Assembly: GCA_944990035.1 (NCBI GenBank)
Contig: CALYLX010000029.1
Span: 1 to 64,000, forward strand
Direction of reading: 5' to 3'
Source of the DNA: Clitopilus passeckerianus
Lineage: Eukaryota; Basidiomycota; Agaricomycetes; Agaricales; Entolomataceae
DNA length: 64,000 nt
Of the stretch, positions 18,342-31,665 are shown piece by piece. The notes below the pieces were generated by a model, which saw only the letters and a program-made list of their open reading frames with translations, ran no database searches and was not told the origin of the DNA. Position 1 is the stretch's first letter. Each line of letters begins with the position of its first letter. Both the position numbers and the translations under genes were made by a program.

Positions 18342-19002
18342 ATGCTTGCTCACTGTCTGCAACGACGATTACCGACCTTTGGCCGGAGACTGGTAACGAC
18401 CCAGCCATGGTTTGTCGATGAAGCACCAGTGCCTGCACCCCAGGCCGCACCGAAAAGACCCTCAGCACCACCGCCGCCTGAGAATGCACCTTCCGTCTTG
18501 AAAGAACTACATTCACAGCTGGCTCAGTTACCTCACCTCGACCCTTCGAAGTTGCTGGTCACCGACTCGATGCAACTATCTCCAGGGCCAGAACTACCCC
18601 TAAGGAAGCCTCAAGGTCGGAGAAAGAGAGGAGGTATATACGATATAGAGACCAAATACGATATTCCAGGAGGAGTCTGGAGATGGGTTGTATTAGCACA
18701 GGTTAGCCTTCTCTTGCCATACCTATGGCCTAATGCTCATTTATCTTAGGTCAAAGAAGGGACTGAGAACCGAGGCGCCATTGAAACTGTTGTTCGAAAC
18801 GTTCGCAAATCAGTCAGTGAATATCCTTATTTGATGTCGACTTTAACCAACTCTCCCGTAGTTGTTGACGAGGGAACCCCCTCTGCCTATTCCGCCGAAT
18901 TCCAAGCAACGTATGCACAATGGCTGGGCTCTGATAGATGCTGGGGATTTTGCAGTCCATATTCTTAGCAAAGATGCCCGAGAAAAATACTTTGTAGAAT
19001 AA
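18342..19002 (+). CDS. Mitochondrial RsfS/Iojap-like ribosome silencing factor
   Basis: Three exons, about 190 residues. The N-terminus (MLAHCLQRRLPTFGRRLVTT) is a mitochondrial leader, and a Pro/Ala-rich stretch follows. The fold core reads VKEGTENRGAIETVVRNVRK, then SLLTREPPLPIPPNSKQR and MHNGWALIDAGDFAVHILSK, ending DAREKYFVE. The 'W..ID.GDF.VH.' element is the hallmark of the RsfS (DUF143) family, which binds ribosomal protein uL14 and blocks subunit joining; the mitochondrial relatives are MALSU1 and the N-terminal part of fungal Atp25. This gene encodes only the RsfS module, without the Atp25 mRNA-stabilising half. The start is 99 bp from the divergent Shr3 start. Confidence 0.8.
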
Positions 19003-19051
19003 TTGCCTTTACATTACCTAATATACTCTTAGTACACCCACGACCACCACC

Positions 19052-21228
19052 ATGTCTGGTAGAGCAGGCGGTCTTTACGGGGGAATCCAGTTCTCCTCTA
19101 ACTCAGCTTTCAAATCCACGCAGGCTCCAGCTACTCAACAGCCAGAACTCGTGGCAAAACCAACCGCTGAGAAGGCTTCAGAAACAGTGACAGCAACCGC
19201 GGCAGCACCTTCAGCACAATCAACCGAAGCTACTCCCTCATCGGGCTCTACAGCCTCAGGAGGCAGATCCACAGCCGGTATCTCATATTCTGTTCATTCA
19301 ACAGCTCGGAATTCCGTATATTGAAACTACCTTCTTCCTCGCTCCGTTCCAAGGGTGGTCTGCATCTCTCGCCTTCGCACCAATTCGGCGTAATCAAGCA
19401 CAGAAGGTTAAAGCCGTTCAACCAAGGCTACCGGCCGGCGCTGCGGTTACATCGACTGGCCCTGCTACGATATCCTCAACTGCAGTGGTGTTTGCGCCCC
19501 CGTCTCTGGTTGAACCAGGTAAACTGCAAGAAGATACAGCATCAACAGATGCTACAAAGGCCAAAAATGATGACCAGACCACTGCTGGATGGAGTAAAAA
19601 GGTCAAACCACCTTCGATGGTGCTTGATGAGGATGTAAATGGTTTCAAGGCTTCTCAGAAGAGAAGAGGCGGAGGTGGTAAGAATCGGGGGAAGAAGGTG
19701 CGTAAACACCTCTTCCACTTCGTAGAATAAGGTAACATGATTCTTACAGAACAAGAATGCACCAATCGTTCAAACATGGGACCCCTTGGACCCATACGAT
19801 CCTCTTCGACCGAATGACTACTACGAATACAAGCAATGGAAGCAAAAAGAACGAATTGAAAGGAAGGAAAGGCTCGCGGAAGAGCGACGCTGGGAAGACA
19901 GAAAACGCTATAGGCGCAGTGGAGGCTACTCGGACAGCGAAGGCACGCCCTCAGAGGACGAAAGGCCCAGAAAGACAGGTCAGTCATCCCAACAGTAACA
20001 AGTAAATATTTACCCATCTCTTTTAACAGGTCGATATGATGATGATGAAGGCTCCTACGACCGTTGGTCTAGGCGTGATGAAGAGGATTCCAGGGGTCTT
20101 TCGCAACCTGCTGCTGTCGATATGTCTCTCACAGGTGATGAGGCCTACCAACGCAGGCTTGCCATGTCTATGGGGACACGTCCTTCCGAACCTGCTTCCT
20201 CTCATAGTCCCTTCACACCTCCGATTGAGATCAGAGCTCCTCCAGCACCCACAGCCCCCGTAGCAGAAACAGGCGAAGAAGCATACCTGAGACGCCTTGC
20301 AATGTCTTCCCAGGTGGCCAAACGTCAGGCCTCCCCACTCCCTGCACCAGCGGTACCTGTATCTCCTCCCTCCCCCCCACCTCTTGCGTATAACCCATTC
20401 ATGTCGTCCGCTGTACCACCTCCACCTCCTCCGCCGACTGGCCCCATACCTTCGGATATCGAAGCGAAGACTAAGGCTGCACAGGCTATTGCTGCCAGGC
20501 TCGGTGCTCTGGCTGCTCTGCAATCGTCGGCTGCCGCGGCAGCGCCAGTGGAATCATCAACCATAGCATCTGAGGAGACATCGAAGCCTGAACCACACAA
20601 CTTCGCCGCTCGCATGATGGCAAAATGGGGCCATAAAGAAGGCCAGGGTCTCGGTGCCGATGGATCTGGAATCGTCAATCCCCTGGTGCTGGAGCAAGTC
20701 GGTCCGGGGAAGCAAGGGAAGGGGAAGGGAAAAGGAAAGAATGCTCCAGGTGCCGGTCAGCCCGGAAAGGGCTCAAATCCTCGAACTGGAATGGGCAAGA
20801 TTGTCAACAACAACGAAGATGCTCGAGCCCGTGAGGATAGGGAGAGGTTTGGTGATCCCAGTAGGGTAATCGTTCTCACAAATATGGTGGGTATCGAGGA
20901 CGTTGAAGATGAAGAATTGAGAGGGGAAATTGGTCTGTCTTCTTCTTAGCATCTGGTCAGATTCAATCGTCTAAATAACCCTCCTTGAATAGGTGAAGAG
21001 TGCGCCAAAAATGGTACGGTGGAACGAATCATCGTTCATCCCGTCTATCCGTCGCCAGCCAACTCAGAAGACGCCGTTCGCATCTTTGTTTTGTTCGCCG
21101 GTCCAGCCGGAGCTTGGAAAACCGTTCGCGAGCTCGATGGGCGATACTTTGGAGGGAGAACGGTGCGGGCAAGATACTACAATGAGGGTGCTTTCGCAAG
21201 ACATGATCTCGCACGATCTTTAGCTTAA
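19052..21228 (+). CDS. SPF45/RBM17-type splicing factor (G-patch and UHM)
   Basis: A long protein beginning [16 protein letters not shown], with a disordered N-terminal half. [19 protein letters not shown] and [20 protein letters not shown] are typical SPF45 segments. The G-patch near 20600-20690 reads [18 protein letters not shown] with [11 protein letters not shown]. The C-terminal UHM (RRM-like) starts [11 protein letters not shown] and has the RxF motif as RYF in [21 protein letters not shown]45 acts in alternative 3' splice-site choice and U2AF-dependent splicing of short introns. Two near-copies of TG[DE]EAY[QL]RRLAMS lie in the linker (near 20130 and 20270). The stop TAA is at 21226-21228. 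Confidence 0.93.
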
Positions 21229-21536
21229 TTCTCAAGTATTTATACATCTTATCCTGAATTTAGCTTACACTTTGTCCTCTGCAAAAACAAGAGCTGGCAT
21301 TCAGGCCATGCTTCATCTCCTACGCAGCGTTAATGCTCGGGTCAACCCGGCCTCCATGCGTCTTGACACCAGGACTCCGTGCTCAAAGCACCACAAAGCA
21401 GGAGGTACCTCTGCAATGCTAATATACTCAATGGCTGGGCTAGGCAATCCACCTTCATGCAATGCGAAAAATTAGAGCTATGAATTTGTATAGAGGTCGT
21501 ATGTACGGACACGCAGACACCTTTTATAAGTATGAA

Positions 21537-23962
<2,426 letters not shown>

Positions 23963-24107
23963 GGCGGACGGCGGTAGAGAAGTTTGGACGGTCTAGCCAA
24001 ACAAATACGCCGACGGCCAATAGCGATCTTTCCCGACGTCAGTCAACGTGATTCTCCCATTACCGGGTATCGGGCCTCGGCTCTAATCCTACAAATTCTA
24101 TTGGCTG

Positions 24108-26592
24108 TCATCTCAAAACCCCTAGTGGGTCTTGTAACTTGTCTGAAGCCTTTACATCCCCCTTAATCGACTTTTTACTACTTTCTTTCTCTGTATCTGA
24201 AGGTCTGCTCTGCGGAGTTTGAGAGGAAGGCAGCGGTAGTCCGGGGCTTCGCCCAGCAAAAGCCGACCGAGTAAATGACCCTGCTGGTACTTCGTTCCTC
24301 CGCCAAGTTGCTGATCCAATAGGTGAGCCAGAAGGCGGGGAGCCAGAGTGAACAGATGGCCGAGGCTGGCCGAGGCCTCTAAGCGATTGTGGTCGTGGTG
24401 GACTCTGTGAAGGGTTGCTATTCGATGCAGCATTTGGGCTTCCCCCCGTTCCCGTTAGCACATCTCGAACCTGGCCAATCGTTCGTATCGCTTTTTCCCG
24501 TGATTCTTGAGAACTTCCTTCCTCGAGAAGTTGCAGCGACCGTGAAAGCTGCTCCCCGAGCCGTTTGTTCATGGAACGCAGATCCGACAACTCTCTCTGG
24601 AGCCGAATGTGGCGGTCGTCCCCATATCCAAACGCATCGTCTTCAGACAGCGGGTAGGCCGTAGGTGAAAGCATAGGCTGTCTTACTAGGGATCCAAGCT
24701 CAGGAATATTGCGCTTTCGTGGCAGGTTAGCTTTGTCGCGGTGGCATAACTGCAGACATACCTTCAGCTCGGACACGGCGTTCATAACAGTCTTGTTGAT
24801 TCCGAGACTCTCTCCTCTTTCCATGACGCCTCGCGCAATCATTTCTGCAATACTGGAAGGGGTATATTCGCTGGCCGATACGCCGTGTTGGCCAATCCGT
24901 GCTCTGCCGCTAGGAGTCTTTCTGTGCGGCGGATGAGGAGACGGCGCTGGGACGTCTACCGGAATGTTGAGTAGGGTGTTGTTCTCGAGTGTACATGATG
25001 TCCCAGTAGCTTGATTTGGTGCTAATTGCAGTGCAAGGGCCTGCCTAATCAAAAGACTCGCGTGATGAGGGGCTCCTTCGAAGGCAGGCTGATCTGGAGT
25101 TGGGGGGTAGCGCAGGAGCGCAGTAAGCTGGGTGCTATAATCCGCCGAGATCACTGAATTAGTGGTCACTGGTCAGAATTGGATCTTCGAGGTAGTTGAA
25201 TGATATTCACGCTCGTTTCGGACCCTGATCAACATTGCGACACATACCCACTGCGCCAATTGCAACGATGGATCGCATGCAAACAGGCCGTCCCATAGCT
25301 TCATCGAAGAAGACATATCAAATTCTCGAGTAAAAAGTAATCTCAACCAACGTCTGCAGAAAATGGGTTGAGTCAAATAACTAGAAGACTGAGGGTTGTG
25401 CGTACATTCCAAAGATCGTTGGTTCTATTCCAGTTGCCTGCAAATGCTTCCACAGCATTGGATCTGTCCCTCTCAGTAAATTCGACTGGATTCTATTACA
25501 CGTCTCCACGATTGGTGCAACCCATTGTTGCATGGGGCCCTTTGAGGGAGGCTTTGGCGTAGGCTCTTGCCATTCATACCAGGGTGAAAGCCCAACCATG
25601 ACGATGCTGAATAGAGCAAAGGAGTCTGCAGCTATCCATTCGCGAGAGCAGATCTGTTGCAACCTTAAATCGCCAACGTTGTCAGATTCTGCAACGGAAT
25701 CGAAATCCACAGCGTAATATAGAGGAGCCAGTATCTCATGCATGCCTAGAATCGCGTCAGTATCGAAATCATTGTGAATGTCATACGAACCTTGTCTATA
25801 CCCAATGGAGTGATGTAGAGTCGAGTACAGAAATAATATGTTCGTTAATTGCACTTGAACTTGCGCGTCACGGAAGAAGGGAATGTCAGGGAATCTAAGA
25901 GAGCAAGGTGAGTACGGACATGCCAACCGATCTCTAGGGGACTCACGTCCTCTCCACATCTTGCAGAATGGTCTTCCTGAGTTCTATGGCGGCAAACCAG
26001 TCATTCCATGGATTCTTCACGAGAGATTGATAATGAGCAAAACGGATCCACCTCCGGTTGTCGAACAATCATACCTTGTCATGCAAGCTTAGTGGGTTGT
26101 TCGTTTCCAAGCTCCCTGTAGACCGTGATACTCTCGACTTGTCCGAGATGGATAAAGCAGACATTGCCGCCCCTTCATGGTAGACCCCATCCGGCGCTCG
26201 GGAATGCTCCTTCAGCTTCTCAGTATACTCTTTTCTCGAGGTGCGCAGAGATGAAATCAGTGAAGATATGGGTAGAGATGTCGAGGGCGTAAGCGGCTCC
26301 TCTGGAGTGAGAAATAGCTAAAATGGCCAAAGGTTATAATCTGGGTATGAACATAGCAAGAAAACACTTGCCTTCCAGGCAATACTTCGCCCAGCTATCC
26401 GCACCGAGTCAGAGGATGATGGAAGGAGCCGGTCGGTCAGTGCAGCATCCCTCAACTTCGATAGACTAGTCCCGACATTCAGCAGATGGTCGTATGCCTT
26501 CCTGATCGAGTACTGGGTTAGTGACTGGGTAACACAGGGATCAATGGCTTCACAGACTTGACATTCTCTTTGGGAGCCCGTGTTGTTGTCAT
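24108..26592 (-). CDS. TBC1D5-like Rab GTPase-activating protein
   Basis: Starts MTTTRAPKENVKS, then YSIRKAYDHLLNVGTSLSKL. The TBC domain has an arginine finger in ILQDVERTFPDIPFFRD and a glutamine finger in the TBC1D5-type GYRQGMHEILAPLYYAVDFD. MLWKHLQATGIEPTIFG and RWLRLLFTREFDM follow, with LWDGLFACDPSL. The C-terminal third is a Ser/Pro-rich tail with a coiled-coil stretch, LQRELSDLRSMNKRLGEQLS. TBC1D5 relatives act on Rab7 with retromer; that role is inferred from the family. The second intron (26318-26371) uses a GC donor (GGAAG|GCAAGTG), with a good acceptor. The stop at 24108 follows DKLQDPLGVLR. Confidence 0.88.
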
Positions 26593-26853
26593 CTGGCAGG
26601 AATGAAGACTGCGGTTGGTGTCGTCAAGTTCAAGGTACTAGATGAGCGGGGTCGGTATCTCATCGCATGTGGGCCGATGATGGCCTGTGTTTGATCTGCA
26701 GGTTCATTCAGGGATATATTATCATATGGTGACGAGCATTGGGTTTTGTGTTTCTGTTACAACATGAATTCGTACAAATACGTCAATGTATAGCTATTGT
26801 ACAATAATATACAAGAGTCCAATTGAATAAAATACAAGTCTTTAGGCCGAGGC

Positions 26854-28228
26854 TTAGAAATGCACTCTCAATGCCGTGGCTAGTTGAGCCTCTGAAGGGC
26901 AATACGGACACTTGACACGGCTGCGGAAAAGGCTGCTCAGCACGATAATTGTCATTTAAAGCTAAAAAAAACATACCCTCCTGGCTTGCTGAGCTTGTGC
27001 AAACTGTCCTTTGCGATGACATGACCGCAGAGCATCATCATCGGGGGGTTCTGCTCTGTTGCCTGCTCCTTCGATACTGGGCATGCAAATATTGAATGAT
27101 ACCTGTTCTCAGCAGGTAGTGGTATCTCGATCTGGGGTCATAATGAGAGGTTTGGTAAATGTCATAAATCTTGAGAAATGAGAAGGACCAACCGGCAGCT
27201 CGTCTGTCTGGCTCCATTCACTCTTCCTTTCTCTCATGACCTTTCTCCCTTTCTCAATCCTTGCCAAAGCTCCACCTCCACCAATGTCTCCAACAACCCG
27301 TAGGGGTACTTGTCGGCTCATACCTAGGCTAGCACAGTATTCCTTGGCAAATAGTGGCTCAAGATCGAAGTGCAACGAAGGGGAGGCAAGGTCGGCATAT
27401 GGGGACATCTGTAGTTTGGAGAGGGGCAGATACGCTATGCATCCCAGGAGGCGTAGGAATTCACCCTTGTGCTCATCATAGAACGGCCTTAGAACTTTGC
27501 TGGCATACGAGAGAGCAGAGATCGGGTTCGGTGGATGAGAGGAGAACAGTAAGCGGATATATTGGGATCTGTGAAGGTGGAACTCCAGAGGAGAAGCACG
27601 AGCCTTCAAAAATTCACGATTTTTCACTGCCCACTCCAGAGCAGGACCGTTGTCCTGACTTCTCAGTGCTCGAAGGATCCGATGGAGGTCCATGAAATGT
27701 GAGCGTAGTTGCGGTGGAATGTCCTCTTTACATTCCTGAGACTTAGACTTTAGCCAAGGAGGACAGGTCATAAAAGCAATGCACCGACCTCTAAGAATGT
27801 CTGTGCGAGCTCAAACTGACCAGTACGCAGGAAATGGAGTGCTATCGTCCTTCTAAGAGCAGCTTTGGACGGAGAGGAGTTGAAAAGTCGTGAGTAGGTT
27901 GGAAGAGGATTGCTGAATTTCTAAATGAAAGGTATGTGAGCCGTAAATAGAGAAGGCCTGGCCGACGTACCTTATCCAAAGCCTTCCCGAGGCGTGAAAC
28001 TGAGGAGTAGGTTTCCTTTTGACGATCATCGACCTCTTTCTTCTTGAGCTCGACTGTGCGTGCAAGCTGTCGTGTTGTGTCTCCGTCGACGCCAAAGGAC
28101 TCTATTTGATCCTTCGCCTTGTGGAGTGCTGCTAGTAGCGAGTCAAGAGAATCCTGGATTGAAGTTTCCTTCCCTTTGCCAGCAGTCAGCTTCTCGAGCT
28201 TAGCAAGCTCTTTCAAAGGAGCTTCCAT
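26854..28228 (-). CDS. RMD5: Rmd5/Gid2 (RMND5) RING subunit of the GID/CTLH E3 ligase
   Basis: Starts [20 protein letters not shown] with a helical N-terminal region. A LisH-like motif ([20 protein letters not shown]) is followed by CTLH ([20 protein letters not shown]) and CRA segments. The degenerate RING reads [33 protein letters not shown] and [10 protein letters not shown], ending LRVHF. This spacing is specific to RMND5 rather than to its partner MAEA/Fyv10. The GID complex ubiquitinates gluconeogenic enzymes and other N-degron substrates. The frame is open upstream of 28228, but MEAPLKEL is the natural start because the upstream part overlaps the divergent Nsa1 leader. The start codons of the two genes are 157 bp apart. 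Confidence 0.92.
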
Positions 28229-28385
28229 AATGTATGTCCAGGTCGAAGACAATCGTGTAGGCCCAAATAGTCTACGATCTTTGAAAGACTGAGGGTATGG
28301 TGCACGACAGTCGTGTGCTGGTGGTGATCGTGGCCAGAGTGGAGGTTCTCGCTTACGGGCCGGCACTGACTTGATCAGGTTCACC

Positions 28386-29855
28386 ATGTCCAGATTTTTG
28401 TTCGGCGATGAGCTAGGGAATATCAAGGCCGTTCAATCCTCCTTCACAAAGCAAACGCCTACTGTTACGACCATATGTAAGGCTGAAGCAACGTCTAGTG
28501 CAGTTCAAGCTCTGTCAATAACCCAGGTTGAAGATCGAATTCTGGTGAGGCGTGAATTTTTATACCTCTTCCAGGATCATAGCTCTGAACACCTTCATTC
28601 AAGGGAAGGTTGCTGCCGCGCTCTCAAATGGCACTTCACAAGCTCTTTCATTGGAGAACGATGAGCTAAAGAACATTCATACCTGGAGAGAGACTCGTCT
28701 CTCGAGCGGACAATCATATATAGGCATTGCCGCTTTTGAAAAGTGTGTATTCTCATGCAAACGGACACCCGGATGGCTCATTCTCCTTACAGAAAGATAG
28801 TTTCATGTACCTCCAACGGTGCTCTCCGACTTACAAAACTACTAGAAAACGAAGGCGAAGCATCCACGCAACTTGGGGGCCTGCCAACCCGATTGCAAGC
28901 TTGGTCCGTATCCTCCGATCACAAAACCTTTGCCTACGGCGGTCATGAAGTTGACCTTTCGGTGTGGGATCTTGAGCAAGCATTCAATGTTTCTGTGTCT
29001 TCTGCTTCTGCGAACTCAGAAAATGGCGGGAGCAAGAAAAGGAAACGGGAAGCTCTATTTCCTGGGGAAATTTGGAGGGCAAAAAACGCAAGTATTCCTT
29101 TCCCAAGTGCTAAATCAGAATGAAACTAATGATCTCTTAGGTTCAACCCGACAACCTTGGGCTCAGGCAACCTATCCGTATATCGTGCTTGGCCCATCTC
29201 AGCGCAACCTCTCCTTCTGCCCATCTGTGTACTGGTACAGAATTTGGTGATGTTCGGCGTTATGATACTAGAGCAGCACGCAAGCCCGTTGCAGATTGGA
29301 AACCAAGCAAGGTCAATGGCATCAAGACAATAAGAAAAGGAGAGACCGAGCAGTGAGTCTTCTTGGACATTGTATACGCCATCGTCGTTATTAACATCTT
29401 TGTAGCGAATTGTTTATCAGTGATACCGGCTCGAACCTCCAGGCCTTAGACTTGCGCACAGGCGGTATCATATATGGCTACAAAGGTACTTACACTTTAC
29501 CTAGATAAATACGTTCTAATCCATCTATGCAGGTATATCGGGTTCTGTGAGCTCTTTGGCGTCTTCTCCGCATGGACTGGCTTCCGTGGCCTCCGACCGC
29601 TTTGTACGGTTTCACAGCGTGGTTCCCCCTCCTGAGAAGGTGGGCCAGCAACAACCTGGAAAGGGAGAGGTTGTGGAAAAGGTGTTCGTGAACGCATTGC
29701 CAACCGTCGTTATCTGGGACCCATCATCGAGGAATACCGCTACCCCCTCGGACGTCCCGGCGGACAGAGAGGATGACGACGACGAAGTCTGGGAAACTAT
29801 GCAAAAGGTCGACAGCAACCACGAAGAGGGCATAGCTCGTAAAAAGAGGCACTAA
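28386..29855 (+). CDS. NSA1: Nsa1/WDR74-type ribosome biogenesis WD40 protein
   Basis: Begins MSRFLFGDELGNIKAVQS, the typical first beta-propeller blade of Nsa1. Later blades include LPTRLQAWSVSSDHKTFAYG, GHEVDLSVWDLEQAFN, CTGTEFGDVRRYDTRAARKP and LQALDLRTGGIIYGYKGISG. The C-terminus is acidic then basic (DREDDDDEVWETMQK, ending ARKKRH). Nsa1 belongs to a pre-60S subcomplex with Rix7 and Rpf1 in the nucleolus. Exons are joined across introns near 28545-28570, 28745-28800, 29085-29140, 29350-29405 and 29485-29532. The 3' end faces pirin, with 71 bp between the two stop codons. Confidence 0.88.
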
Positions 29856-29926
29856 TCCAAGTCTCATTATATTTTACTTTACATGAAAGGTACAATTGCA
29901 TGAGTGGTCCGGTGGTTACTACCTGT

Positions 29927-31328
29927 TTACTGATGTGCAATCTTACTCTTCCAAGAGTGCGCCTTTTCGAATCCATTCTTGCCAAATTGGTCTGGAAAAA
30001 CATGAGATCATGGAAATCAAGGGTGAGCAAGGGATACTCACAATCAAGCAGAGTTTGTTGAATCTCTTCACGATTTGTCATGACGAAGGGTCCATATTGG
30101 AAGACTGTCTGGTCAAGAGGCTCTCCAGCGATCTAGCAATTTGTTTTAGCCTGAGGTAGCAATGGAAGTGTCCTGTATAACTTACTAGAACGAGTTCAGT
30201 CCCGTCTTCAAGAGCGTTCACCTGCACTCCCGTTTGATCGGCTTCGGTCGAGAGCACGATGGTATGGAATGCATCAAGGGGTGTGTCACTTGAACCGACT
30301 GAGATCTTTCCCTTCAGGACTGCAAGGTATGTCAGTGGGATTCCACCAGGCTCGGGAACTGAAATACTTACCATACGCAAACGTGGTCCAGGAAGATGCT
30401 AAATAATAATGACAATGAGAACTCAAGCCTAGACAGGGTAACGGAGGCCTTACGAATGTCTTGGAAGATCGAAGCCTTCTTGTCGAAAATGACATGGAAG
30501 TACCAGCATCCGCCCAGAGGCCTGACGGGGGACTCCACTCCATGGCTCTTACCACTGATCACCTTAATCTTGACAGGGCCATCTGATCCTTGTGGGTATG
30601 CCGTTGGGATCTCTGCAGGTCCCAGTTCTTGGTAGGATGGATCCACCATCTTGAACTGCGAACAGGCTGTCAGCTTCATCCTGGCCGGAGAATGAAACTT
30701 CATAAAACTTACTTGCTTGGGCAGGTCAATCCATAGCTGGAGGCCACGAGGATCTGGAGAACCTTCCTCATGGACGGGCATTTCTGCATGGATGATTCCC
30801 TTCCCGGCACACATCCATTGAACTCCACCAGTTTCTGGATGCTGGTTTTAGCTTGATAACACAGCAGAAAAGAGAAAAGGATTTAAACATGCCTATTGTG
30901 CCTTTGTGTCCCGCCGAATCTTCATGCCTGCTCGACCTTTAAAACATTTGAGTCGGTCTGCATTCATAATATCTGGTAGTACGTAAAACGTACCCTTCGA
31001 GCATATAGGTGACTGTCGCTTGGCCACGGTGTGGGTGGTCAGGGAATCCCTGAATTGATGTCAGGAATTAGCCAGGCTAAGGGGATGGAAATACTGACCG
31101 CTCCTTTGGAGACATGGAAGTGATCAAGCATCAAGAAAGGGGACAAATTTCTAAGAGTCATAGAACCGATGCTTCGTCGCACGAGAGCACCATCACCCTG
31201 CAGGTATGCGTTAGAGAGACAACGAAGTAGTGCTAATAAATACCAACCTCGGGGGTTTCGACAGCCAGGACCTTCTTGGTCACTGTGCGAGAGACAGATG
31301 TGTTGTTGGTAGTTGCAGGAGACGACAT
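29927..31328 (-). CDS. Pirin family protein (bicupin)
   Basis: Starts MSSPATTNNTSVSRTVTKKV and continues VRRSIGSMTLRNLSPFLMLD. The N-cupin carries the metal ligands in HFHVSKGAGFPDHPHRGQAT (His pair) and GKGIIHAEMPVHEE (His and Glu). The family PRGLQLWIDLP and GCWYFHVIFDKKAS segments follow. The C-cupin ends QTVFQYGPFVMTNREEIQQ, with QFGKNGFEKAHSWKSKIAH at the terminus. Pirins are Fe-binding cupins with quercetinase activity in some cases and a nuclear cofactor role in animals; which applies here is not visible. The region upstream to 31665 is AT-rich and intergenic. Confidence 0.92.
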
Positions 31329-31665
31329 GATTGAGAGTACTGTAAAGACAACAGACGCGATGAGGGCGTTTTTATACATAAGAGTTGCGTACAACGCCCC
31401 TCGTAAAATACTTACGGCGTGTAGAACCGTTGTACTTTTTCGGTACTGACCACGTCGGGGAAACTCTAATCAATGACAGATATTGGCGACAATGTGTAAG
31501 GGAGGTCATAACTTGTGATGATGATTACGTGAAAAGTTATGAGTAAAAAAGTATGATCAAAATAGACGCTGGCTGGGTAAAATCGAGCACAATTACATTA
31601 TTCTTATATATACCAGATGAGGACAGAAGATCCAAGAACTTCAGAGACCAACCACTTCCGAATAA
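31329..31665. other. Intergenic region, pirin promoter and permease 3' flank
   Basis: 337 bp between the pirin start and the permease stop, both on the minus strand. It is AT-rich, with runs such as AAAAAAGTATGATCAAAATAG. No open frame, repeat or RNA gene was recognised. It should contain the pirin promoter and the end of the permease transcript. Confidence 0.4.
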
